A stretch of 64,000 bases of DNA, from assembly GCF_031928785.1 (NCBI RefSeq), contig NZ_JARQAL010000004.1. One strand, written 5' to 3'. The position numbers were made by a program, and so were the translations under genes. This document shows positions 43,747 to 53,865 of the stretch, in pieces. Positions within the stretch are counted from its first letter, which is position 1, and each line of letters opens with the position of its first letter. The notes under the pieces were generated by a model. It saw only the letters and a program-made list of their open reading frames with translations. It did no database searches and was not told the origin of the DNA. This DNA comes from Enterococcus_C asini_A (GTDB lineage: Bacteria > Bacillota > Bacilli > Lactobacillales > Enterococcaceae).

Positions 43747-43795
43747 GAATTCTCCTCTTTTCGTAAACTAATATATTTTAATTGGTTAACGTTGC

Positions 43796-43833
43796 GTTAA
43801 CTAGATTATATATAATGGTTAACAAAAAGTAAA
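43796..43833 (-). promoter_or_regulatory. bioY promoter with BirA-type operator
   Basis: Minus strand: TTTACT (43833-43828), 17 bases, TATAAT (43810-43805). GTTAAC occurs at 43796-43801 and 43818-43823 (16 bases between), the paired half-sites of a Firmicute BirA box, flanking the -10. A further GTTAAC lies at 43785-43790. Confidence 0.75.
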
Positions 43834-43893
43834 GAAGTTTTTTTATTTTTATAAATACCCAGGCTAAGGATGTTTGACTTTACGAACTAGCTC

Positions 43894-43967
43894 TCTTGGG
43901 AATTAAGTCAAAACAGACGCCTGATAAAGAGCGTTATTAGGTGCCGGTTCCATCTTAATTCTCGAGA
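43894..43967. other. Structured intergenic element of unknown role
   Basis: An outer helix (TCTTGGGAATTAAG, 43894-43907, with CTTAATTCTCGAGA, 43954-43967; three G-T pairs) encloses an inner 10-bp hairpin (43918-43927 with 43934-43943). No T run follows. The region 43834-44080 holds no gene. It could code for a small RNA or be a relic of a mobile element. Confidence 0.4.
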
Positions 43968-44120
43968 ACTGAAGGAGTTTGCTCAACCATTCTTAAGGAA
44001 GACTTACTTCAAAACATTAGAAGGATTATAGGAATTCGCATATCTAAGCCAAACCTTCGAAAAATCGGGGATTATTTGTTATAATTCAATAATAATTAAA
44101 TGAAAAATAGAGGTGAGGAG

Positions 44121-44537
44121 ATGCTACTAGCTGCGTATCGGTCGATTTTAGTCTTGAATTTGCTCATTAGTACCGGTTTTACTTTTGGTGAAGCCCAGTC
44201 CCACTATTTTGGATTGCAACCTTGGGGCTATTATCTGCATTTAGGCTTGTTACTTTTGTTCATTTGTCTGTTGTTGTATAACGCCAAACGTAGTCGTCTG
44301 CTCACTAGTCGTTTTTTGTTCGCAGTAGTTTATAGTTTTGTTTGTTTTATCTCTTTGGAAATCATCTTGCACCAACAGAGCTTCATTGATTTGCAAGGAC
44401 AAGCAAACAATCAAATTTACTGGTTTATTGCCGAAGTCTTGCTTTGTGCCATGTTGCTGAAAAATGATTTCCACATGCAAATTTCGCTGGATCGCAGGCT
44501 TGTTAACAGTGATTCAGCAATTAAAAGGAAAAAATAA
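44121..44537 (+). CDS. Hypothetical small membrane protein
   Basis: A 138-residue protein with about four membrane segments and a basic C-terminus (IKRKK). I do not recognise it. ATG 44121 is preferred because GAGGTGAGGAG lies just upstream; ATG 44100 in the same frame lacks a site. TATAAT at 44079-44084 may be its -10 box. A strong bidirectional terminator follows. Confidence 0.6.
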   Translation: MLLAAYRSILVLNLLISTGFTFGEAQSHYFGLQPWGYYLHLGLLLLFICLLLYNAKRSRLLTSRFLFAVVYSFVCFISLEIILHQQSFIDLQGQANNQIYWFIAEVLLCAMLLKNDFHMQISLDRRLVNSDSAIKRKK

Positions 44538-44598
44538 ATGCCCGGCTACAAAAAGCCCATTTCAATTTTGCAAAATTTGTCTTAATTAGAGGTAAGAA

Positions 44599-44660
44599 AC
44601 AGGAAAACGCCGAGATTCTACTAGAAAAGATACTAGGTAGAGCCTCGGCGTTTTTCTGTT
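44599..44660. terminator. Bidirectional terminator between 44537 gene and icd
   Basis: AAAACGCCGAG and CTCGGCGTTTTT pair, with an inner CTACTAG/CTAGGTAG stem. A and T runs on both sides serve two convergent transcripts. Confidence 0.88.
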
Positions 44661-44735
44661 AAAAATTTTAAGACTAGTTTTTTAACCATTAAACGAGTTA
44701 TTTGCTTTTACTGTGTCACACACTGATTTTTTTGC

Positions 44736-45998
44736 TTATTCTTGAAGCAACGCAACTAGAATTTGTCCAAATTCAGCGGTGGTGACTTCGGTGGCATTTT
44801 CCATAGAGTGAGCAAAATCCGCGGTGACTTTTTTATTAAGGAGCGCTTTTTCAATCGCCTGCTCTACTAAATCACTAGCTTCTTGCCAACCAAGATAGGC
44901 TAAGAGCATGCTCCCAGACAAGAGCATGGAACAGGGATTAGCCTTGCCAAGCCCGGCAATGTCTGGTGCGGTACCATGGGTGGCTTCAAAAATCGCATGT
45001 CCGGTTTGGTAATTGATATTGCCGCCAGGAGCAATCCCAATGCCACCAACTTGGGCGGCCAGTGCATCTGAAATGTAGTCGCCATTTAAATTACAAGTAG
45101 CGATTACATCATATTTTTCCGGATACAGTAAAATTTGTTGGAGCATATTGTCGGCAATCACATCATTAATGATTAATTTCCCTGCTGCTAGTGCCTGGTC
45201 ATAGGCGGTTTTGGCTGCCTCCTGACTCTCTTTTGCTAGAGTAGCATATTGATTCATGGTGAAAGTTTGTTCTTTATAACGGCTTTCTGCTAGTTCATAG
45301 CCCCATTTTTTGAAGCCTCCCTCGGTAAACTTCATAATATTGCCTTTATGAACTAAAGTTAGAGTTTTTCGGCCATTAGCTAAAGCATAATCAATGGCTG
45401 CAGCAATCAAGCGCTGGCTGCCCTCTTTCGAAATGGGTTTAATTCCCAAAGCGCTACTTTCCGGAAAGCGAATCTTTTTCACTCCAAAATCAGTTTGCAA
45501 AAGTTGGATTAACTTCTGAACTTCCGGAGTATCTTTTTCAAATTCGATTCCCGCGTAGACATCTTCGGTATTTTCGCGGAAGATGACCATATCAGTTTTT
45601 TCTGGTTCCTTCAATGGAGAAGGGACCCCGGTAAAGTAGCGTACGGGGCGCACACAGGCAAATAAATCCAAATCTTGCCGCAAAGCTACATTTAAAGAAC
45701 GAATGCCCCCGCCAATGGGAGTAGTCAAAGGTCCTTTTAAAGCGACTTTGGCTTTTTGGATGGTCTCTAACGTTGCTTTAGGCAGCCATTCACCGGTTTT
45801 ATTAAACGCTTTTTCCCCAGCTAAAACTTCCTGCCACTGGATTTGTTTTTGACCTGCATAAGCCTTGTGGACCGCGGCATCTAGTACTTGTTTTGTGGCG
45901 GACCAAATTTCCGGTCCAATACCATCCCCGGCAATAAAAGGAATTACTGGATGATCCGGTACACGTATGGTTTCTTCTTCAATGGTAATATAGCTCAC
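44736..45998 (-). CDS. icd: Isocitrate dehydrogenase (NADP-type)
   Basis: Converts isocitrate to 2-oxoglutarate. The 420 residues carry the substrate and phospho-Ser region GGGIRSLNVALRQDLDLFAC, the ENTEDVYAGIEF segment and the metal/cofactor region NLNGDYISDALAAQVGGIG. The length is near that of the E. coli enzyme. AAAGGAGG precedes the ATG. It lies after aconitase on the same strand with a terminator-like hairpin between. Together with citrate synthase it gives the oxidative branch of the TCA cycle, which would supply glutamate. Confidence 0.95.
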   Translation of the reverse strand: MSYITIEEETIRVPDHPVIPFIAGDGIGPEIWSATKQVLDAAVHKAYAGQKQIQWQEVLAGEKAFNKTGEWLPKATLETIQKAKVALKGPLTTPIGGGIRSLNVALRQDLDLFACVRPVRYFTGVPSPLKEPEKTDMVIFRENTEDVYAGIEFEKDTPEVQKLIQLLQTDFGVKKIRFPESSALGIKPISKEGSQRLIAAAIDYALANGRKTLTLVHKGNIMKFTEGGFKKWGYELAESRYKEQTFTMNQYATLAKESQEAAKTAYDQALAAGKLIINDVIADNMLQQILLYPEKYDVIATCNLNGDYISDALAAQVGGIGIAPGGNINYQTGHAIFEATHGTAPDIAGLGKANPCSMLLSGSMLLAYLGWQEASDLVEQAIEKALLNKKVTADFAHSMENATEVTTAEFGQILVALLQE

Positions 45999-46017
45999 AT
46001 TGCTTCCTCCTTTGTGG

Positions 46018-46054
46018 ATAAAAAGCGGACTGGCCGATGTGTTGGCAAGTCCGC
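46018..46054 (-). terminator. Hairpin between aconitase and icd genes
   Basis: On the minus strand GCGGACT (46054-46048) pairs with AGTCCGC (46031-46025), extended by GCC/GGC, and is followed by TTTTT. It could reduce transcription into icd. It sits upstream of the icd ribosome site. Confidence 0.65.
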
Positions 46055-46061
46055 CACTTTG

Positions 46062-48749
<2,688 letters not shown>

Positions 48750-48922
48750 GAATAAAAATCCCCCTTTTCCCCAAAAATGTCTATCAGAATAATCATACAA
48801 TCATTGTGAATAAAAGTAAATAGTCGAAAAATTATTTCTTTTTAGAAAAAATGGTGATATAATATTCAGTAATATAATTCACTGGAATTTAATGGGGCGA
48901 TTTACAAAAAGGGGTGTTATTC

Positions 48923-50323
48923 GTGAACATAAATGAAAAAAGCTTGCTAGATTATCCGAGTTTAGCATTGCGTTGTCAAAAAGTAGATTCAATCGATGTG
49001 AATAATTATTCAAAATATAACGTAAAACGGGGCTTGCGGGATACGAACGGTAAGGGTGTCTTGGCAGGGTTGACTACGATATCAACGATTTATCCTCAAA
49101 AGATTGTCGATGGCATACCGATTCCGGGAACTGGGGAGTTGCGGTATCGGGGAATTGATATTAATGAAATCGTACAAGGGTTTGTCGGCGAAGGGCGTTT
49201 CGGTTTTGAGGAAGTGGCCTTTTTGCTTTTATTTGGGGAGTTGCCTAATGAGGCAGAATTAGCAGAGTTTCGCCAACTTTTGGCAGACAAACAAACGCTA
49301 CCGACGAATTTTGTGCGAGATGTGATTATGAAGGCTCCTTCTGCGGATATTATGAATAATTTATCCCGGAGTTTGTTGACATTGGCTTGTTATGATGAGA
49401 AACGAGACGATGTGAGCATTGAAAATGTGTTGGAACAGTCGTTAATGTTAATCAGCGTTTTTCCAATGCTGGCAGTCTATGCATATCATGCTTATAACCA
49501 TTACGAAAAAGCGGAGAGTATGTACATTCACCGGCCAGATCCCAGCTTAAGTACGGCGGAAACGATTTTGACGATGTTACGCCCGGATAAGAGCTACACT
49601 AAGCAAGAAGCCCAGACATTGGATATGTCCCTGGTTTTGCATATGGAGCACGGTGGTGGAAACAACTCCACTTTTACCACCCGGGTCGTGACTTCCAGTG
49701 GCACGGATACGTATTCCACCATTAGCGCAGCTCTCGGTTCATTAAAAGGACCCAAACACGGTGGCGCCAATATTAAAGTGACGCAAATGATGGAAGATTT
49801 AAAAGCCAATGTGTCAGATACTACAGATGAAGCCCAAGTACGCCAATATTTAGAAGCTATTTTGGACAAAAAAGCCTTTGATGGCAAGGGGCTAATTTAC
49901 GGTATGGGTCATGCGGTATACAGTGACAACGATCCGCGAGCGGCCATCTTTAAAGCTTATGTTTCCAAACTGGCAGAAGAAAAAGGACCAGAAGAACAGG
50001 CGGAATTTGAGCTTTACACTTTGGTAGAACATCTAGCGCCACAAATTATTGGCGAAAAGCGCAAAATATTTAAAGGAGTTAGCGCCAATATCGATTTCTT
50101 TAGCGGTTTTGTTTATGCTATGCTAGGGCTGCCTCGGGAATTGTACACGCCCATGTTTGCGATAGCTCGGATTGTAGGCTGGTCAGCCCATCGCATGGAA
50201 GAGCTGATTAATACCCAAAAAATTATTCGCCCAGCTTATATGGAAGTTTCCACTGATCGGGAATATATTCCATTATTAGCTCGGCCTAGTACGTGCTCTA
50301 AGACGGTCATTCAAAAAGTATAG
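48923..50323 (+). CDS. gltA: Citrate synthase
   Basis: Condenses acetyl-CoA and oxaloacetate to citrate. The 466 residues have the active-site His in MEHGGGNNST, a second His region GMGHAVYSDNDPRA, and the catalytic Asp in the SANIDFFSG segment. The N-terminus contains IPGTGELRYRGIDI, usual for the family. GTG 48923 follows AAAAAGGGGTG; GTG 48914 is possible but would sit in the ribosome site. Two tandem TATAAT boxes (48858-48863, 48873-48878) precede it. The opposite strand starts the aconitase gene. Confidence 0.93.
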   Translation: MNINEKSLLDYPSLALRCQKVDSIDVNNYSKYNVKRGLRDTNGKGVLAGLTTISTIYPQKIVDGIPIPGTGELRYRGIDINEIVQGFVGEGRFGFEEVAFLLLFGELPNEAELAEFRQLLADKQTLPTNFVRDVIMKAPSADIMNNLSRSLLTLACYDEKRDDVSIENVLEQSLMLISVFPMLAVYAYHAYNHYEKAESMYIHRPDPSLSTAETILTMLRPDKSYTKQEAQTLDMSLVLHMEHGGGNNSTFTTRVVTSSGTDTYSTISAALGSLKGPKHGGANIKVTQMMEDLKANVSDTTDEAQVRQYLEAILDKKAFDGKGLIYGMGHAVYSDNDPRAAIFKAYVSKLAEEKGPEEQAEFELYTLVEHLAPQIIGEKRKIFKGVSANIDFFSGFVYAMLGLPRELYTPMFAIARIVGWSAHRMEELINTQKIIRPAYMEVSTDREYIPLLARPSTCSKTVIQKV

Positions 50324-50337
50324 CTATAAGTGTTTTG

Positions 50338-50364
50338 AGGTCGCTTGAAAAAGCGGCCTTTTTG
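50338..50364 (+). terminator. Terminator after citrate synthase
   Basis: AGGTCGCTT and AAGCGGCCT form a stem (with G-T) closed by GAAA; TTTTTGCTTTTTT follows. Confidence 0.8.
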
Positions 50365-50442
50365 CTTTTTTAGAAAAGGCTGATTAGTTGTGAATGATTC
50401 GCCCCTTCGCTACAATGAAAGAAAAGAAAGGCGGTCTTTCAA

Positions 50443-50916
50443 ATGAGTATTTATGAATATACAGTCAAAGACGCTAAGGGACAAGATGTTTCTTTAGCTG
50501 ATTATGAAGGAAAAGTCTTGCTAGTGGTGAATACTGCGACTGGTTGCGGATTTACTCCGCAGTATGAAGGATTGGAAAAATTGTATAAAAAACATCAAGG
50601 AGCTGGCTTTGAAATTCTAGATTTTCCGTGCAACCAATTTGGCCACCAAGCTCCTGGAAGCAATGAAGAAATCCAAGAGTTTTGTCAGTTGAACTATCAA
50701 ACCACTTTTAAGACTTTTGGCAAAATTGAAGTCAACGGAGACGGGGCAATTTCGCTTTACAATTTCTTGAAAAAAGAAAAGGGTGGTCTGGTAGGTTCGG
50801 CTATTAAGTGGAACTTTACTAAGTTTTTAGTGGATCGTGAGGGAAATGTAGTGAAACGGTTTGCCCCTACCACTACTCCAGAACAATTGGAAACAGAATT
50901 AATCGCAGTTTTATAA
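50443..50916 (+). CDS. Glutathione peroxidase
   Basis: Thiol peroxidase of the GPx family, 157 residues. The catalytic Cys takes the place of selenocysteine in NTATGCGFTPQYEGLEKL, with the LDFPCNQFGHQAPG segment and the WNFTKFLVD Trp/Asn region completing the site. In bacteria these often use thioredoxin; gshF at 32584 means glutathione is also available. GAAAGGCGG lies upstream of the ATG. It is monocistronic. Confidence 0.92.
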   Translation: MSIYEYTVKDAKGQDVSLADYEGKVLLVVNTATGCGFTPQYEGLEKLYKKHQGAGFEILDFPCNQFGHQAPGSNEEIQEFCQLNYQTTFKTFGKIEVNGDGAISLYNFLKKEKGGLVGSAIKWNFTKFLVDREGNVVKRFAPTTTPEQLETELIAVL

Positions 50917-50969
50917 GTAAATCAATTAACTTATTTTTTTTAGCTTTCAAAAGCAATCTTAGCGAGCCG

Positions 50970-51016
50970 ATAAAGAAAACAGAGCAGTTCGAATTAATTT
51001 TCGGGCTGCTCTGTTT
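50970..51016 (-). terminator. Terminator overlapping the end of the 50994 gene
   Basis: AACAGAGCAG and CTGCTCTGTT enclose a 17-base loop. On the minus strand TTTTCTTTATC follows. The stop codon at 50994 lies in the loop. Confidence 0.7.
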
Positions 51017-51203
51017 CTATCTCTATCTTTTCGTTCCAACGATTGGGACTCCAAATTGAACCTTCTAAAGAGATTTGCAAACTTTCGTTATCGTCTTCTA
51101 ACTCTTCAATGTAATCTTTGGCGGCTTGGATAATCTTTTGATAATTTGGCTCTTGAATCTGATCTAACTGTTCTGCTAACCAAGTGTTACGCATTTTTTT
51201 CAC
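50994..51203 (-). CDS. Hypothetical small acidic protein
   Basis: A 69-residue acidic protein, probably helical, with no known motif. The start is ATG 51203 or ATG 51194; a GGTGAAAA site lies upstream. The strong terminator at its end and a good ribosome site support a true gene. No partner is evident; the neighbours are on the other strand. Confidence 0.55.
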   Translation of the reverse strand: MKKMRNTWLAEQLDQIQEPNYQKIIQAAKDYIEELEDDNESLQISLEGSIWSPNRWNEKIEIETEQPEN

Positions 51204-51340
51204 CTCAAGTGTAGTCTACCTAGGAGTGAGAGGGAAACCAAATAGTATGCTCAGAAAATTGTTTAGATTTTTCTTGTTGGGAGGCGATAGATTCTTCTCA
51301 CCTCTAACGTATAATAAAGTACAGAAGGAGGCGGGAAAGT

Positions 51341-51889
51341 GTGGAAGAATGTCAGATTATTCGCTATATGCAACAAGAAGATTTTCGCGGGTTGGAAGCT
51401 TTGATTGACAGTTATGGTTTTGCTATTTGTCAGAGTATCTGGTCTGTTTTAAACCATCCCGCCGAAGCTAGTTATCGCAAGGAAGTGGAAAATGAGGTTT
51501 TTTATAAAATCTGGGAAAAAAGTGTACTTTTCAATCCGGAGAAAGCTAGTTTAAAGACTTGGTGTTTAACCATCGCCAAAAATTTAGCACTAGATAAAAA
51601 ACGCCAAATTATCCGCGATTTACGCTGTGTGCCCACTGAATTTTTACCAGAGGCATTGGAATGGGATGAACCTTTGGATAAGGAGCAGTTTTTGGAGTTA
51701 GTGGAGGTATTGTCTCCAGAAGATCAATTGATTTTTTTGAAGTATTTTTTCTTTCAAGACAAGCCGGGAGACATTTCGAAAGATTTAAACTTGAGTCCCG
51801 CTGTGATTTCAAATCGCTTGGCTCGAGGGAAAGAAAAGTTACGGAGGATTTTAGTAAAGGAGGGCAAATCTGATGAGAAATCCGTTTAA
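51341..51889 (+). CDS. Sigma-70 family (ECF-like) RNA polymerase sigma factor
   Basis: A 182-residue sigma factor. Region 2 lies at about 15-95 (NEVFYKIWEKSVLFNPEKAS, then LKTWCLTIAKNLALDKKR) and region 4 at about 120-178 (SPEDQLIFLKYFFFQDKPGD, then SPAVISNRLARGKEKLRRIL). It starts with GTG 9 bases after AAGGAGG. It overlaps the next gene by 17 bases, which suggests that gene codes for a regulator or partner, often an anti-sigma factor. TATAAT lies at 51310-51315. Confidence 0.85.
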   Translation: MEECQIIRYMQQEDFRGLEALIDSYGFAICQSIWSVLNHPAEASYRKEVENEVFYKIWEKSVLFNPEKASLKTWCLTIAKNLALDKKRQIIRDLRCVPTEFLPEALEWDEPLDKEQFLELVEVLSPEDQLIFLKYFFFQDKPGDISKDLNLSPAVISNRLARGKEKLRRILVKEGKSDEKSV

Positions 51890-52709
51890 AAAGACCTTTT
51901 GGCGATTGAATACTGAATTAGCAGCTGAAGAATCAGGAGATTTTTCAACTCAGAGAAAAAGTCAGTTATTTGAACAAACAAAGATGTACATCTTTTTGCA
52001 GGACTTTTTGAAAAAAATAACGCCTTACTTAGAAGAAGGAGAAGTCATTCAGGGATATCTGCCACTGACTAATCAGGAAAATACCGCCGTTATGACGGGG
52101 GGCGTTATGGGAATGAATTATGCACGGCAACCAGAAGCACGTGATTATGTGGAGAAGTTTCACGATGTGAGAGGCAATCGACTGTTGATTTTTACCGATC
52201 GGCGCATGCTCTTTGTGGTGATTATTGAGTTTTTGGAAGAACGCTTATTTTATTCCTATCCCTATGATGTTATTAAGAGCATTATGTTTAAGAAACATAA
52301 AATTGGTTTTTTCGATTGGAGTGCTGCAACTATTGGAGCAATTCGAAAACAGACTTATTATTATACCTTGGATTTTCAATCAGGCGAGCGCATCTTTACG
52401 GAAATGTTGTCAGAAGAAGATGCTCAGATTTTGAAACGACAACTGGCTGCTATTCCAGCGTTACAAAAGATTTTGGTTTCCGAAAAAGTTCAGCGTAATA
52501 GCAAGTTTGATCTATTCTTTAGCAATGCGACTTTCCAGATGCGTGTGCTTTATGGCTTAAGTATTTTGACATTGTTGGTTCTGATAGTCTACTTAGTATT
52601 AATCGTTTTGGGAGCCTTTGGGTGGGGGCCACAGAAGGAATTATTTTCAGTTATGCATTTCATGAACTTATGTAGTTTTGATACTTGTCCATATCGTATC
52701 ATAATGTAA
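51873..52709 (+). CDS. Membrane protein co-transcribed with the sigma factor
   Basis: A 278-residue protein. Residues about 50-200 look like a soluble beta-rich (PH-like) domain with RLLIFTDRRMLFVV, typical of bPH proteins; a membrane segment lies near 225-250. No zinc anti-sigma motif (His-x3-Cys-x2-Cys) is seen, so an anti-sigma role is only suggested by the 17-base overlap. The last 25 residues after the membrane segment are unusual in composition, and may mark a truncated C-terminus at the edge of the inserted beta-glucoside locus. Confidence 0.6.
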   Translation: MRNPFKKTFWRLNTELAAEESGDFSTQRKSQLFEQTKMYIFLQDFLKKITPYLEEGEVIQGYLPLTNQENTAVMTGGVMGMNYARQPEARDYVEKFHDVRGNRLLIFTDRRMLFVVIIEFLEERLFYSYPYDVIKSIMFKKHKIGFFDWSAATIGAIRKQTYYYTLDFQSGERIFTEMLSEEDAQILKRQLAAIPALQKILVSEKVQRNSKFDLFFSNATFQMRVLYGLSILTLLVLIVYLVLIVLGAFGWGPQKELFSVMHFMNLCSFDTCPYRIIM

Positions 52710-52762
52710 GATTCTTCATCTAACCCATTAGAGCAACTACTAAAAAAAGTTTGGATGTCGTA

Positions 52763-52791
52763 TTGACAACGCTTTATTTTTGATATAAAAT
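52763..52791 (+). promoter_or_regulatory. Promoter of the beta-glucoside operon
   Basis: TTGACA (52763-52768), 17 bases, TAAAAT (52786-52791). Transcription would start near 52799, at the beginning of the first antiterminator target. Confidence 0.82.
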
Positions 52792-52799
52792 ATCGCTGT

Positions 52800-52824
52800 G
52801 GATTGTTACTGTAAAGGCAATACC
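52800..52824 (+). promoter_or_regulatory. RAT 1 (ribonucleic antiterminator)
   Basis: GGATTGTTACTG and AGGCAATACC match the BglG/LicT target (GGATTGTTACTG...GGCAAAACC). It overlaps the left arm of the terminator that follows. Confidence 0.88.
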
Positions 52825-52893
52825 GATGGATAGATAAATTTTGCTCATTATTTGGTGTTTTGAGTGAATGGTATCTATTTATCGGTATTTTTT
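52819..52893 (+). terminator. Attenuator in front of the antiterminator gene
   Basis: AATACCGAT...ATAGATAAA pairs with TATCTATTTATCGGTATT, followed by TTTT. The first bases are shared with RAT 1, so the two structures exclude each other. Confidence 0.85.
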
Positions 52894-52913
52894 ATGTTCG
52901 GGAGGTGACAAAG

Positions 52914-53756
52914 ATGATTCCCATCACTGTGTATAATAACAATGCTATGCTTGTAGATGATGAAGGTGTGGAATGTGTCATTATTGGTAATGGTATTGGT
53001 TTTGGAGTAAAAGCTTCGAATAAAATCGACGAGTCCAAAATTGATAAAAAATTTATTTTAGATGCTGAATTCACACATAATAAATTTGGTCATTTGATGA
53101 AGGAGATGGATGAGCGACATGTTATATTAACCGCAAAGCTTATAAAAATTGCTGAAAAAGAGCTAAATCGTTCTTTCAGATCATCAATTTATCTTTTTTT
53201 AGGAGATCATATCAGCTATGCTCTGGAAAGATACGTAGAAGGTTCTATGCTTAAAAATGATATGCTGTGGGAAATTAAGAAATATTACCCAAGGGAGTTT
53301 TCGGCAGCAAGACACAGTTTATTATTGATTGAACGATCAGAACATATTAGATTACCTGAAGATGAAGCTGGATTTATCGCGCTCCATTATGTAAATGCAA
53401 CACAAGGAAATTCGATCAGTAATGAGACATTAGTTACTACAAAAATTATTTCTGAGATAATTCAAATAGTAGAATATGATTATGGTTTTCGGCTAAATGA
53501 GATATCAATTAATTATGATCGCTTTTTAACTCATATTCGCTATTTTGTTAGTCGTGTTTTTTCCGAAAAGAAACAATTAAATGATGATCAAGCATTATTA
53601 AATCAAGTAAAAACATTATATCCTAGAGCATATCTGTGCGGATTGAAGATAAAAAAACATATTGATAGTGTGTATCAAATTAAAATTACAGATTCTGAAC
53701 TTGTATATTTTGTTATTCACATCAATCGAGTGACACTACGTGAAGAGGAAATATAG
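52914..53756 (+). CDS. BglG/LicT-family transcriptional antiterminator
   Basis: RNA-binding antiterminator of 280 residues: a CAT RNA-binding domain (1-55, ending NKIDESKIDKKF), then two PTS regulatory domains with conserved His residues in DERHVI, LGDHISYALE and FIALHYVNA. Without sugar, EII phosphorylates PRD1 and the protein is inactive. I chose ATG 52914 behind GGGAGGTGA; the frame is open to 52860, but that part lies in the attenuator. It controls itself and the downstream genes via two RATs. Confidence 0.93.
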   Translation: MIPITVYNNNAMLVDDEGVECVIIGNGIGFGVKASNKIDESKIDKKFILDAEFTHNKFGHLMKEMDERHVILTAKLIKIAEKELNRSFRSSIYLFLGDHISYALERYVEGSMLKNDMLWEIKKYYPREFSAARHSLLLIERSEHIRLPEDEAGFIALHYVNATQGNSISNETLVTTKIISEIIQIVEYDYGFRLNEISINYDRFLTHIRYFVSRVFSEKKQLNDDQALLNQVKTLYPRAYLCGLKIKKHIDSVYQIKITDSELVYFVIHINRVTLREEEI

Positions 53757-53763
53757 AAACATA

Positions 53764-53788
53764 GTTTTGTTACCGAATGGGCAAGACC
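53764..53788 (+). promoter_or_regulatory. RAT 2 before the PTS gene
   Basis: GTTTTGTTACCGAATGGGCAAGACC resembles the BglG-family target, with changes in the first bases. It overlaps the left arm of the next terminator. Confidence 0.8.
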
Positions 53789-53840
53789 AAGTAGAAGTAG
53801 AAGCGGTGTAAATCGTTGTGCTTTTATTTGGTCTTTTTTT
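53781..53840 (+). terminator. Attenuator in front of bglP
   Basis: AAGACCAA (53783-53790) and TTGGTCTT (53828-53835) close a stem with T run after it. Competes with RAT 2. Confidence 0.8.
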
Positions 53841-53865
53841 CATAAAAAATAATGGAGGGTTAAAA

